Part shown: piece by piece, positions 46,706 through 59,893 of the stretch | Position numbering within the stretch: the stretch's first letter is position 1 | Layout of the letters: each line of letters begins with the position of its first letter | Source of the DNA: Przewalskia tangutica | Taxonomy: Eukaryota > Streptophyta > Magnoliopsida > Solanales > Solanaceae | Length of the DNA: 64,000 nucleotides | Direction: 5' to 3' | NCBI GenBank assembly: GCA_029844215.1 | Contig: CM056726.1 | Location: 33,845,001-33,909,000 of the forward strand | Notes under the pieces: model-generated | The model's database searches: none | The model's input: the letters and a program-made list of their open reading frames with translations, nothing else | What the model was told of the DNA's origin: nothing | Made by a program: the position numbers and the translations under genes

Positions 46706-48964
46706 AAAGTGGTATTAGAGAAGTTAGTCCTCGGAAAGTGTCTACAGACCGTGTCTAGTAGAGTCTTGGTTATCGGTGTGTTGTGCACCACATCTATAAC
46801 CAGGAGGCTGCAGGACATTTAGGATTGGTTTCCATTCTTCTCACTCTGAGATCGTGCGATAGAGCTGTGTGGTTAGGGTCGTCTCTCCCTAACGAGTTAT
46901 GTTGATTGCAGCTATGAGAAAAGCAGCAGTGACCCAGGAAGGATTATGTGGATTGCGTATCCAGGTTGGTAATAATTGTTGTGTAGTTGGTATAATGACA
47001 TACGGCTATACGGATTTATGTATGAGGGTCAGATGCGTGTTGCCTAGGATGATTTTAGATTACCAAGAATTGGTAAGGACTAATTAGATATCGGGAAGGT
47101 ATGAAACAACTTAATGAATTCTCATCGAGGTTTTACATATTATTTTGAGATAATTGGGAGATGATGAGCGGTCGGATAGGGTAATGAACCCTTAAGAAAT
47201 CATGTTAAGGGACTTAATGGAAGATTATGTTAGTAAATTAAGCTGCGTGGTATGATTAAGATAATGGTACGGATGAGATCCGTATGGAGTAAGTATGGTT
47301 GTTATGATTCAGACAACACGATTAAGAGCTTATGAGAAGCTATCTTACCCGTATGCGGGGAAGGATAAGGTAGGCTTGGAATATGGAAATTGTGAGCCTT
47401 AGAATATTGATAACCGCCGAGACCTTAGGTATATAAGGCCTTCTCGGGTAGTAAAAATTTAAGTCAGACCAAGGATAAGAGTTAAGTGCGACGTCGAGTC
47501 GGGTTATGGACCTATTACGGGTCGACCCATAGCATGTAATGAAGCAGGGTCGGTTGAGGGTTGTTCCGCTATGTGACAGGGTCACGAGGGTGCAAGGTCC
47601 AAGTCTAGTTAATCATTTTACGGGTTCGTGGACGCGTTCCACCGGAACCAGGTCGTGAGAGCCGGAAATGGCCTTAAATTGTTCGATGTAAGTAACTCCA
47701 AAGATTGGAGGCCAGAATTAGTATGGGAGTTATGTAAGTATACCAATATAAGTTTGGAAGTACGGGAAGAGTACAACCAGTAAGAAAGAGAGCAAACTAG
47801 TGTAAAGGAATAGAGCCTGAATCCATGAGAACCTTTCGAGGTAGCCACACCAGTGGGTGTTTGGGTTATGTGGCGGTACATAAGGATTGCCCGGTGATGA
47901 TATACAATTGGCAGACTTGATTTTAGTAAGTCTATGTGACTTGTTCGGTTAAAGTAAATAAATTGATGTTGGAAGTATGTAGTACATGAATTTGAAAGCT
48001 AAGAGACGGAGATAAGAACGTACGATCATTGAATGATTTTATGTTAAGTGCCCTGGAGGTGATTGGAGTCGTTTAGTGTGGCGGCCAGGGTCACGACTTC
48101 CCGAATGATTTCAGAAAAATGCGCAAGGTAAGAATAAGATAAGTACGAGTGCTGCCTGCGGAAAACCGAAGACATCCTTGGTGGGTTTTGAGAATCTACA
48201 CGATTTTTAAGGCGGTGCTTGATGATTAGACATGTACAAGACCGTAAGAGGACCCTGTGAATAGGGTTGTAACTTCAAGGAAAGATTATGAAAGGGAGAT
48301 AAGTTCTCTCCCCTACGTAAAATGATAGTTTTACGTATTATTGAGGGTTATGCGTACCCATATTATTAGGCGATGGATATGAGACTGGTAAAGTCTTCAG
48401 TTTCGTCATACAATAGGTTACAATTTTAGATAACCGTGGGAAAAGTATTGTGTTGGGGTAATTGAGGACGACACTAGGAAATGGTTGAAAAAGTGTCGTA
48501 AGGATATAAATGCCGGTAATAAGCATAAATGGAAACGTACGACCCAGGAGCGAGGTAGAAATATTTTGGGTTAGTAAATTGTATAATGAAGGGCTATGAC
48601 CAGAATAATAAGGAGAATGCAATTACAGTTATGAAGGTTTCCCAAGGCATAATTACACAGACTTGTGTAAAGACCATTAGAAAAATGATGGGCAGTTAGG
48701 AACACCTCGATGAAAGGTGGCAAACCTGTAATGACGGGCTAGACCGTATATATACGGGGAGGTAAGAGACCCCAGGGCAACTTGAAATGAAAAATAAAGG
48801 TAAGACGAGTAGACACTCGAACGATAAGAAATCTTGGCAAGCCATTGGATTATGTAATACCATGAATTGAGGTTGAACACCTGACTATAAGCTCTATGAG
48901 CTGGGAGAGAATAATAGGATTACTACTTGACGATATCAAGAAAATCTCCCCTTAAAAGTGTGAT
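46706..48964 (+). other. Element B leader and unrecognisable gag/pro/RT region
   Basis: Up to about 47780 this aligns with the family-A internal region. An ATG at about 46914 (in GCAGCTATGAGAAAAGC) opens a 58-codon frame with no recognisable domain. From 47800 to 48960 nothing clearly resembles gag, protease or RT, so these domains are deleted or decayed. Confidence 0.5.
46709..46722 (+). promoter_or_regulatory. Decayed primer binding site of element B
   Basis: GTGGTATTAGAGAA stands where TGGTATCAGAGC is expected. Two substitutions from the tRNA-Met match are consistent with an old, inactive copy. Confidence 0.75.
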
Positions 48965-50640
48965 TTGCAGGAAGTCTTAGCCATAAGACAAGTGAAGGAA
49001 TTGAATCTAAGTATAGCGACCAAGTCTGGTTGCAACAGAGAATTAGAACCAGGAACCATAATTGAGATTAATGATGCTCGAATATTTCGCAAGTATGAGA
49101 AAGGCTTCCAGTTATTGGAAGATAAGTTGACCACGACTACAGTTCTAACCCTCACGAGGACTAGAGGGTTAGGTTATTATTGTAACACTTTGGGTGTTGG
49201 GCTAGGTTGTGTGCTGATGCAACACGATAAGGTTAGAACCTATGTTTCCCGGCGGTTACGGGAGCATGAATGGAATTACGCTACTCACGATTTAGAGTTG
49301 GCGGCAGTTAATCATGCCTTGAAGATTTAGAGGCATTACTTATATAGATTTCATGTGGATACTTGTGCAGACCACAAGAGCCTCCGGTATATCTTGAGGC
49401 AGGCGATTGAATTTGCAGCGAGAGACGGTGGTTAGAGTTACTCAAGGATTGTGATGTTGATATCCTATACCACTCGGGGAAAACCGATATGGTTACAGAT
49501 GCTCTTAGTCATAGATGTATGGGTAGTCTGTCAGATGGACAACCAGATAGATAGGACGTGGTCCGTGAGATTCATCACCTACCGAGCCGGGAGGAGTTCG
49601 ATTATTTGTTTCCAAGGATAATGGAGTTTGGATCCGAGAGGTTGCCGAGTCTTCCTTCGTCGAGGAGGTGAAGAGGCGACAATATGAGGATTCAGTGTTA
49701 GTACGGGATCGAGATACGGCTCTCCGAGAGGAGAAGAGCATGTTTGAGTAGCACCGGATAGGGTGTTGTGATATGAGGATAACTTGTGGGTGCCGACACT
49801 GCAGGACTTGTCAGAAAGTTTTAAGGAAGGCACACAGTGCTCGTTACTCTATTCATCCAGGGTCGACTAAGATGTATCATGACCTCAGATGTATGTATTG
49901 GTAAGACGGCCGGAAGAGGGACGTAGCAGAGTTTGTTGCTTAGTGTCCGAATTAGTAGCAGGTCAAGGTTGAGCACCAGAAGCCCAGTGTGCTATTATCG
50001 ACGATTGAGATCCCGACTTGGTAGTGGGAGGTGATTAATATGGATTTTCGTACAGGGTTGCATCGTACTCAGAGGAAGTGCGACTTCCTGAGGGTCATAG
50101 TAAACAGGCTGACGAAACCAACCCATGTTCTTCCGGTCAGGACCACTTACTCGGCTGAGGATTATGCTAGATTATATAGCAGAGAGATTGTGAGACTGCA
50201 CGGGGTTCCTACATTTATGATGTCAGACAGATGAGCTTAGTTTGCGGATAACTTCTGGAGGTTTTCGGAAGGATTAGGGACAGTGAGTCTCGATGTGCAT
50301 TTCACCCTCGGGCCAAGCGGACAGACAGAGCGTACTATCCAAGTACTTAAGGATAGGTTGCGGGCCTGTGTTCTTGATTTCAGAGATAGCTGGGAGGATT
50401 ATTTGCCTCTTGTTGAGTTACGTACGATAACAGATACCCTTCCAGTATTCAGATGGCCCTGTATGGGGCTTTGTATGAAAGGAAGCGTAGATCGCCGATT
50501 GGTTGGTTCGACGTAGGCGAGGTTCGGTTAATTGGCCCAGACTTGATTCATCGGGTTGTGGATAAGGCGAAGCTTATCCAGGAAAGATTATTAGTAAGCT
50601 CAGAGTCAACAGAAGCTTTATGCAGATAACCGACGTTGAC
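48965..50640 (+). pseudogene. pol: Ty3/gypsy RNase H and integrase remnant
   Basis: The RNase H part (about 49160-49400) reads LGVGLGCVLMQHDKV, VSRRLREHEWNYATHDLELAAV and ADHKSLRYIL. The usual catalytic Asp of YSDASG is Asn (CNTLG). A TAG follows NHALKI. The integrase part keeps a zinc-finger-like SIHPGSTKMYHDLR, core WEVINMDFRTGLHRTQRK, IVRLHGVPTFMMSDR and GQTERTIQVLKDRLRACVLDF, then the C-terminal GEVRLIGPDLIHRVVDKAKL. The core's Asp, Asp and Glu context is only partly kept. In-frame TAA/TAG stops lie at about 49902, 49940 and 50021, and other frames are needed later. No chromodomain was seen before the PPT. Confidence 0.85.
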
Positions 50641-50785
50641 ACTTGGAGTTCAGGTTGTCGTTTTAGTATAAGTATTGTTATGTGGACAGGTGTGGCAAGT
50701 GTGATTATGTTGGGTGTAGTCAAGGGACTATACCAATATCCATTTAGATGGAACTACGAAAGAACATTTGGGGACGAATGTTTCT

Positions 50786-50798
50786 AAGGGGGAAAGAA
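50786..50798 (+). promoter_or_regulatory. Polypurine tract of element B
   Basis: AAGGGGGAAAGAA immediately precedes the 3' LTR and follows CATTTGGGGACGAATGTTTC, almost the same context as in family A. Confidence 0.85.
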
Positions 50799-53700
50799 TG
50801 TTACACCCCGTAGTTCCAGGGCATGTGTTTACAAGAATAGACGTGAGAGCACAAGACTTATAAAAATTAAACAAAAGAAAGAATTGTTTTCCAAAGGAAA
50901 AATCTTCCGAACCTCGGGAAGGAAAATTGTTCGTTAATGAGAATTGGGTTCTCAAATTTGTTATTTAAGACTTTTAGAACTTATCGGAATTATGGAAGTT
51001 TATTTACAGAGTTGGATACGTGTGGCCCACACGAGAAATTTTACGTTTTGTGGGGTCCACGGGGTTTCCGATATTTTGACCAATTATGAAAATTTCGGGA
51101 AACGGACTGTTATGGACCAATGGGAGGGCGACACGTGTCAACCTCCACATGTATCATCTTGGGCTTGAGATAAATGGACCAAGTCAAAGGGTCAAGGGAG
51201 CTTGATATAATTGACCACATCTTGACCACACATTTGTTTTGATCTAAGCCCTTGGTTGTTGTATATATCACTTACTAGTGCAAGACCAATTCTCAACACT
51301 TAGAAAAAACTAACTACTTGATGGTTGCTATATGAACTCTCGGCTTTGAGCCTCAATAGGAAGAACAAATTTTTCGTTTGTGGTTCAATAATCTCAATAC
51401 TTTAAATCAAGGTTCCTAAGGGTATTGTAAGGATATCTCAATAGAAAGATCCCGGAAAAACTACGTTTTCACATTAGTCGCAAGGTGAAAACCTAAGGTG
51501 TTCTTCAACTTTGAAGTTTGAAATTGAAAAGAAGTTGGTTATGAGCTTCTAAGGAGTGCTTGGAGCTGATTGGAACGTAAGAAGATGAGCTAAAAGTTTC
51601 TAAGGATCGACTTGAAGTCTTGGATAATATTTGGGCTTATTTGAGGTATAAATCTTCGTCTTACTATTGTAATTGAAGATTCCATGTTATAATAAGTTAG
51701 AAATGATCATGTGATATATATTATGAAGATTGATAAGTGTTATGGAATGTTGGAAGCCTAAAATCCGAAAGTAGCATGATTTGCCTTTAAGATTGTAATT
51801 CAATTTAGTTATTAGTTTTAGTCGTCGCATGTAATATAAAGAGGAGATTATAGTTGTTAAAGTTGGTTGTGACTATATAACATGTTGGAACGACAATATG
51901 GATTGAAATAGAATTGGAATAGACTTTGCATTGTTGCTCATATTAGTCGAGAATGACATTGACTATTGGACTGTTTTGTATATATTGTGGGGCAGAATTT
52001 TACACGTATTGTAAGGTGTGTAATCACTTTTGGTTAGCTAAATTGTTGAGCCTTAAATGTGGCATGTTTGGTTATTGAATTCGGGCCTTGAAAAAGGTGG
52101 AAAGGTATGTAGAAACAAAGGAAGTGCTGCCCGATTTTCCGTAGAATTAAGAGTCCTTATACTTAGAAATATTCTACGTTGAAATCTAGAAGTTGATAGG
52201 TGTATTATGGTCATTATAGGTTGACAGTCTACGCGCGGTGTATTCAACTTGGCAAGCGGATTGAGTCGAAGAGGTATGTGAAACTTTTCTTATCTCTTGA
52301 GCATGAGTAGCTATAAATGTATAGTACGGTGGACGTACGAAATTTAAATGAATTTAATTTCATTTGGTATCCTTGACTTGTTTAAGAATGTCCAAGTTGG
52401 TTGAGTTAGAGAATTAACTCACTTGTTTTAAAAGGTTAAAGATGTCTTAGCTTTTAAAGCATAAAGTTAGTATAACGACTTTATGGGAGGTTGGTTATAA
52501 CAACTTTATGGGAAGATAAAAGAATGGTTTATTCTAATAAGGTAAACAAATATTTCTTGACTTGACAATGTATAATATACTTGATTTGGAAAGTATTGAT
52601 TACTGGAACTATTCTAAAGTTAAGAAACTTGATTTCTAAAGTTAAGAGACTTTAAGTATTCTGAAAGTTATGTAACTTGATTTGAAAGTATATGATACTT
52701 GGTTTTGAAAGTATAAGTCTCTTGGTTATAAAAAGAATGAATTTGTCTAAAACATAAAGAGTTATAACGTCTTTATGGGAAGTTAGTTATAGCGGCTTTA
52801 TGGAAGGTTAAGAGAGTGGTCTATTTTATAGGCACGAGTTGCCTAGGTTGTGAAAGTAGAAGTTACTTGGTTTTAAAGCCTTGAAATGAATTTCTAAAGG
52901 TGTAGTAACTTGATTTGAAAAGTAGACGAGCCTTGATACTACGGGTGTTAGTATCTTGGGGTTTTTATATAAAAAAGATTCTTTTTAAAGGAACGGAAGT
53001 ACGTAGTACTTTTGGTTAAATTCCCGGATTTTATAATGACATGTTAGTGCCTTAAGTAAACTAAAATGAGAGTGTATATAAATAAGGCTAATAAGAAGTT
53101 AGGGTATTTCTTAACTTGCTTATGTTATGTATGATAAGCCGGTGGTGCTTATGTTATGTATGATAGCCGGTCGTGCTAGGTTATGTTATTCTTGCGGGGT
53201 AAACCCCCGGGTTACTACTTATTCCATGGATTTGCTACCATGATGCTAGTACGGCGTTTGTACTCATTGCGGGCCCATCGGGCCTAAGCGGGTGAAATAG
53301 TCATGTGCGGGTGAAATAGTCATGTGCGAGGCGGATGACCTCATTGCGGGTCCACAGGACCTATGCGGGTGAAATAGTCCCAGGAGTAGGATTGCTTAAT
53401 GATACTACGGGCGGGTGGCCCTACTTTGATCATGAGCCTCCTATTTTTATGCAGTAAAGTATACTCTTGTTTACTCATTGTTAGTAAGGCCTGATGTCGT
53501 TATTTGAGTTATCATACATGTCTCAACTTTATTTTAGACTTTATGATTTCATTCTGATCTTTTGATTTCACATACTTGGTACATGTTGTACTGACCTCCT
53601 TCGGGGGGCTGCGTTCATGCCGCAGGTAGAGTTATACAGGTTGTTGATCCTCACTCTTAGGATCACTGTTCGGTATTGAAGCTCCATTACTCGGAGGCTT

Positions 53701-54014
53701 ATCTTTGGTTGAATCCACAGTATTGTCGGTTGTTGTACATTCAGGGGTATGGTGGGGCCCTGTCCCGTCACAGTTGTTATTCTTAGAGGTCTGTTGTCAT
53801 ATCTTGTGGATTGGGTTGTAAAGAAAATAAAAGATGTAACTGTTGTTTTTGGGTTATGTATATTTTTCGGAAGGTGGCCTTATCGGCTAGCCTGTTGATT
53901 TTTACTGTCTAATACTTATGAGTTTATGTATGTTCCGCTGCTATTCTCTGATGTATACCTGCGAGGGGTGCCCAGGTTGGGCACCAGTCACGGGCCCGGG
54001 GTCGGGTCGTGACA
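50799..54014 (+). repeat. Element B 3' LTR (3216 bp)
   Basis: It is similar to the 5' LTR over its whole length. A patch at about 53460-53740 has clustered differences from the 5' copy, of the same kind as in the family-A patches (for example ATAGTACTTTCAG against CTGATCTTTTGA). Confidence 0.9.
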
Positions 54015-56949
54015 AAAAATCTCTGGAATTTGTGAAGGAAAAAGTTTATTAATTGGAATTCGGTTCTCAAATTTGGTATTTGAGACTTTTGGAATATATT
54101 GGAATTATGGATTTTTATTTTCGGATTTTGGTCATGTGGGCCCACCCGGGAAATTTTACGGTTTTGTGGGGCCCACAATATTTTGAGATATTTTGGCCAA
54201 TTATGGATTTTTGGGAGATAAAATATTTTTTTGACCAATGAGAGGGTGACATGTGGCACCCCCATTGGCTATTTGACTTGGTCTTGGAAGATATTTTGGA
54301 GACAAGTGGAGGTGGGTCCCACTCCACTTGTCTCGCTTCACATAAGGCCATACACTTGTCAAGCATCCACACATAGAGATACATTATATATGGATTGGTC
54401 TCGCAAGACTTCTACACTTAGCCAACACTTAGAAAATTCCATCTATCTCTTCTCCATGAAGGATCTCGGCCATAGGGCCTTGTGAAGACCAAAAATTCCT
54501 AAAATGTTCCAAGTTAGTTTGTTGATACAAGATTAAGGTCCCTAACCAAGTGATTAACCAAGATAAACCACCATTAACCCCTAATCCTCACGTGGGCCGA
54601 AAATGAGCTTGAAACCCTAGGGGTATCCGTCGACTTTTTGGTGTTGAAATACAAAGTGAAGTTGTGTATAAGCTCATAGGGGTCATATATATGTGATTGG
54701 ATCTTGAAGAAGTGGAGCGAAACGAAAACTACGGGCCATTGTTGAGCATTCTGCCCGGGACATTTTTGGGCACAAAAATGAAGTAATAGTTCTTCTTAAA
54801 TTAAAGTAATTGGATATTACCTATTTTTATAATGTATAGATGAATTCATGTTAAGGAAGAAATGGAAAATAAGATGTGTATGAGGTAGTTATGTTGTTGG
54901 CCGATTTGAGGCAATTTGTGCCCTTGGTTTCGTTTGTTATATGGTTGTGGTTATCCACACTTGTCGCATGTTAAAATAAGGTAATATGGTTGTTGATAAG
55001 TTGGTATGTCATATATGGAAGTGTTGGAACTCGAATTGGAATAAAATGGATTAAGGAAAGAGTTATCGGATTTTAGTTGTTGACCGTAGAATCTATAAAA
55101 CTGTTGGATATTGTCGTGCAGTTTTTTATGGACTGTTTTGGGCGTGTAAAATGCTGGAAATTAAGCCCCTAATATGCATGTTTTAGTGTAGTAGTTTCTA
55201 ATGAAAGTCCTAAGGAAATAGGGGTGTGGAAAGGTGTTGAAACGCCTCACATTTTACCCTCGTTATTTGTTGGATTACGGACTGTTTTTATGGGCTGATT
55301 TGTGGACTGTTTGGTATAATTGTGGGGAAGAATTTTACACGTCAAGTTAGGCGTGTAATCCTCTTTGGTTAACTGTTGGTTGTGCCTTAAATGTGGCGTG
55401 TTGGTTGATGAATACGAGCCTTGGAAAAGGTGGAAAAGTACGTAGAAACAAACGAAGTGCTGCCCAATTTTTCGTAGAATTAGAGGGCATTATTTGATAT
55501 AAGTCTTATACTAGAAAGTATGTTATTGATAGAAGTGCTATCGTCATTATAGGTTGAAGTACTACGTGTAGCATATTCTACTTGGAGGGTGGAATAGCTA
55601 ATAAGGTTGAAGCACATTGGAGCGTATTGCTACTTGTCGTATGGGTTAGTCGTCACGAGGTATGTGAACTTCTTACTTCTTTTGACATGATTATTGAAAA
55701 AGTCTATGTGACTTGATTTTGGTGAGTCTATATGACTTGATTTATTGAAATAAGTAAATTGATTTTGAAAGTATACGAGTATTGATTATGAAAGTATGAG
55801 TGACTTGGTTTGAAATGTATAAATTACTAGATTTCTTTAAATGATTATGAGACTTCATTTTAAAGTTATGAGACTTGATTTTGAAAGTTAAGAGACTTGA
55901 TTATTTTGAAAGTTATGAGACTTGATTTTGAAAGTTATGAGACTTGATTTTGAAAGTTAAGAGACTTGATTATTTTAAAATCTATGAGACTTGATTTTGA
56001 AAATTGTGAGACTTATTGATTTTAATAGTGAAAGTGCCTTGGTGCAAAAGTATAAACTTGATTTCGAAAGAGTATGAAATCTTGAGTTTTAAAAGTAGAA
56101 GTTTATTGCTTAAAAAAGAATAAATGACTTGATTTAAAGAGAAGTAACTTGATTTAAAGGTATGAGTTACTTGAGATTTGAAAGTAGAAGTTACTTGATT
56201 TCAAAATGTTGAATTGAATTTCTAAAGGTGTAGTAACTTGATTTGGAAAGTATAGATTACTTGATTTGAAAAGTATGGATTACTCGATTTAAGGAGAATA
56301 AATGACTTGAGGTTGAAAGAAGAGGTTCTTGGTTTTAAAAGCATAAGTTACTTAAGTTTAAAAGTGTAAGTAACTTGATTTTGATAGCAAAATTATTTTG
56401 GGATTCATTCTCCCTAAATATTGCATTAAACGATTCTTTTATAAAGAATAGACTTACATAGTACTTTGGGTTCAAATCCCGTACATGATATGGTAGTGCT
56501 TTAGTTTCCTAAAATGAAAGTGTTATAACGGATTTATGGGAAGTTTGTTATAACAAGGTTTGTGGAAAGTCAAGAGATGGTTTAAAATGTTGTAAGAAAA
56601 TCATGGGAGAATGTCCATGGTTAAGTCCTTCACATAGTACATGATATGTGGCACTTTGATTCTCAAAGATGTTTTAAAGTAATACGCGATGTCTATTGCC
56701 CTGATTTGTCAAACCATGTCTTAGAAAGATACTTGGTATGATAAGTGTCTTGATGATGGTTTCAAATGATACATGTATTGGATTCTACTTCCTAGTGATA
56801 TATGTAGTACTTGGGATTTTCTAAAAATGGAAATTTAGCTTATAAAGTGAATGTACGGCTCACGTACATTGTTGTAATGGACTTTAATCCTTAGTGATGC
56901 AAGGTGTGACAGTGCCTTGGTGTTATAAAATGAAAGACTTGTTAGTGTC

Positions 56950-57165
56950 TTCTTTATTTTAAAAAGGAAGGCATGGTATTGTCTTGGTTATTTTAGAAAG
57001 GAAGACATGGTATTGTCTTGTTTGTTTTAAAAGGAAGACATGATATTGTCTTGTTTGTTTTAAAAGGAAGGCATTGTATTGTCTTGGTTATTTCAGAAAG
57101 GAAGGCATGGTATTGTCTTATTGTTTTAAAAGGCAGACATGGTATTGCCTTGGTTGTTCAAAAAG
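56950..57165 (+). repeat. 33-bp subrepeat array in the solo family-A LTR (about 6 units)
   Basis: The unit has more substitutions here than in the array at 11-35 kb, which fits an older or independently evolving copy. Confidence 0.8.
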
Positions 57166-59189
57166 ATGGTGCCTTCATTTTGTCTAATGGGAGTTAAAGA
57201 TTACTTACCTTGCATATGTTGTTCATGATAGTCATTAGTGCTAGTGTTATAAATATAATTGCGGGGTAAACCCCCAAGACATTATCCATATTTCGTGGAT
57301 TTGCTCCCCACGATGCGAGTATGGCGTATATGCTCATGCGAGTCCGTAGGGCTCATGCGGGTGAAATAGTCCTATGCGGGTGAAATAGTCCTATGCGAGG
57401 AAATTACCTCATGCGGGTCCACATGACCTATGCGGGTGAAATAGTTCCAGGAGTAGGATTGCATAAAGATACGACGGGCGGGTGGCCCTAGATTGATCAT
57501 AAGCTTCCCGGTTTAAAGCGGTAAAGTTTACTCTACTTTAAAAAAGGCCTGATATCGATATTTGAGTATTATACTTGTTACATCTTGTGATGATGTTTTA
57601 TCCACGATCATGCTACGTGATGTTATATCTTTGAGGCGGTGTCACGATTTTGACATGGCTTTCGTATGTGAAAGTGGTACGGTGTTATAGTAGTCTGATG
57701 ATACAAGTCTGATTGGCTCTGATTGTTATATGACACAGTAGGATCTGGTATTTGATTTTCATACTTGTCCTTGTCATTATTTTGTACAGTTATGATCTTG
57801 TTTACTGTACTGTATTTCCGTTCCATACTTGGTACCTGTTATGCGACCCGCCGAAGCTGCGTTCATGTCTGCAGGTCTAGGTACTCAGTTGTGGATCCGC
57901 GATCTTCGGATCCTGGTTCAGCATTTTGAGATGGCTCCAATGTTCCGGAGCTTGTCATTATGGCTAGGTATATTCAGAGGTACGGCGGGGCCTTGTCCCG
58001 TCATAGTTGTCATCAAAATCTTAGAGGTCTGTATTCATATGTGGGTTGGACTGACAAGAGTTGTATTTATATTGTTGAACAGTGTAGACCCTTTCAGGTG
58101 TGATTTATTATTATAGCAGCCTTATCGGCTTTGCCTGTGTCTAAAGGAAAAAAAAGTGTTATTTATCTTCCGTGGTTTATTGTGTTGTATGAATAGAAGG
58201 GTGCCCAGGTAGAGCACCAGTCGCGGGCCCGGGGTTCGGGGCGTGACAGTATCTTCGGGAGAACACTCAGATTCTCATATGGTATTAGGTTGACTAAGTC
58301 GTTGGCCAACGATGTAGACATATCTATGATATGGTCTTGTAGTCAGCTAATATAGATGAGATATAATTATCAAGCCATTTGGATAGACATTTGACAGATC
58401 CTAAGCTTGATTGAGTGTGTCGTGAATGAAAGGATTTTATCTTCCCACATCGAGGTTCAGTTCACAGGTTTCGTGTAACTATACTTCACATATTGAGTTC
58501 GTCTTCCGGCGCTGTCTAGAAGTTCCGTGTAGACCCTAATGTTATTAGTGTCAATATGTGAAGGCATGTTAGGGTAACACTAAGTCAATTGTTTCGTCGA
58601 TTCAAGAATGTAATTAGAGAGAATATAAATGTTCGATTTATAATCGAGACATTAGAATAAATAATGATTAATTAATTAAATCGAGATGATATTTCAGATT
58701 TAATTAACATAGAAATGAGGCAAAATTGGACTAGGGCCGCGACTCAAAGGACCAAGGGTCGCGGCGCCACACATTGAGCGTTGTGGCACCACATGTCAAG
58801 TGGGTCCGAGTGACCCACTCTGCCTCGGTTTCTGGGCCTGGCCCACTTGGAAATCCTAGCTAAAAATTATTCTCTGCTAAAACTCTACCGAATTTCCTAG
58901 CTTTCCGAAAGAGTAGTTACATTGGAGTCTTGACTTGCAAATCGAAGAACGGTTGCGTGCTCACCCTCGGTATACACTTGAAGAAGAAAATTCCAGATTT
59001 GCAAACTGTAAGTATTCTATCGACGCATTACAGTTTCTATGTTTTTCATTATATAATCATCCATCAGTTTGACCGCCCGTCGGGTTTGAAACATAAATTT
59101 TCAAATTTCGTTGCGTGTACGAACCCGACAAAAACGCTACACGTGTATATTAATTTAAAAATCTTTTAGGAATTAACCTATCTCACATG

Positions 59190-59893
59190 TAGGGGTGTTC
59201 ATTAGTCGGTTTGAGTCAATTTTTGGTTAAAATCAAAACTAAATCAATGTAATCGATTTTTACATTATTAAAATCAAACTAAACCAAGTATAATACATAT
59301 TCATTGATTTGGTTTGGTTCGGTTTTTAAGAAACTTAATATATTTCTCTCTTTCATTTTTTCTCCTACAATTAAGAAAAACTTTTTCATTCTTTTCCAAC
59401 TTATAATATGTTATTATTACTATTTTTTATTGTGACATCTATAATTTTCTTGGATTAAGTAGAAAAATATCTTAAGATCTATAGCTTTAATCAAGTGAAT
59501 AAAGTTTATAAGAAACACAATTGTTTTTAGATAAATTTCATGAGTGTTTCTTTGAATTAATGAGATTGGATTTTATGGATCTCTCTTAGTTAGAACTTAG
59601 AAATGAGTTTAAGGTGTAAAGTTCATTAGCCTATTAGAGATAAAGAAAATTTGATGCTTTAAAATTATTTATAAAAATTAATATATCTTATATATATAAT
59701 TATAAAGATTATGTATATGATTTGTCGGTTTGGTTCAAATTTTTTTGATTGTTTTTAATAAAACCAAAACCAAATTAAATATTATCAATTTTTAAAAATT
59801 TAAAATGAAACCAAACCAAACCCAAACAATTATATGTTTATTTGATGGATTTGCGGTTTGGATCTGTTTCTAAGCAAACGGTGAACACCCCTG
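59190..59893. mobile_element. hAT-like MITE, 704 bp, 8-bp TSD
   Basis: The ends TAGGGGTGTTCA and TGAACACCCCTG are terminal inverted repeats with one mismatch. The flanks CTCACATG (59182-59189) and CTCACAGG (59894-59901) match at 7 of 8 bases, the length expected for hAT targets. Subterminal GGTTTGGTTCGGTTTTT and AAACCAAACCAAACCC blocks are inverted relative to one another. It has no coding capacity. It lies in the GDSL intron. Confidence 0.85.

Larger units (their letters stand above)
43465..54014 (+). mobile_element. Ty3/gypsy element B, Tekay/Del-like, defective, TSD AAAAA
   Basis: The 5' LTR (43465-46705), 4.1-kb internal region and 3' LTR (50799-54014) are flanked by AAAAA at 43460-43464 and 54015-54019. 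The family-A sequence reads through GGAAAAATCTC at the empty site. The internal region keeps a leader related to family A, RNase H and integrase remnants and a PPT. Gag, protease and RT cannot be recognised, and the integrase has several stops. Lineage assignment rests on LTR-end style, PPT context and integrase sequence. Confidence 0.88.
43364..58248 (+). mobile_element. Solo family-A LTR, TSD GTATC, split by element B
   Basis: It starts TGTTACACCCCGTATTTCC at 43364 and ends GGGGCGTGACA at 58248. GTATC occurs at 43359-43363 and 58249-58253, and the copia LTR reads through at this site in the uninterrupted copy. Without the insert (43465-54014) it is about 4335 bp, as expected for family A. 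It has its own expanded 'gagacttgatttt' subrepeats (55840-56010) and 33-bp subrepeats (56950-57165). There is no PBS after it, so it is a solo LTR. Confidence 0.9.
42754..59141 (+). mobile_element. Second copia LTR, split by a family-A LTR
   Basis: The left part (about 42754-43363) matches the start of the solo LTR at 41124 (TATGTCCTAGAGACAATC). The right part (58249-59141) matches its end (GGGTTTGAAACATAAATTTT, ending GCTACA). Put together it is close to 1.5 kb. The exact left end is unclear, and no TSD was found by comparing sequence at 42749 with 59142. No PBS or gag follows, so it is solo or truncated. Confidence 0.75.
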
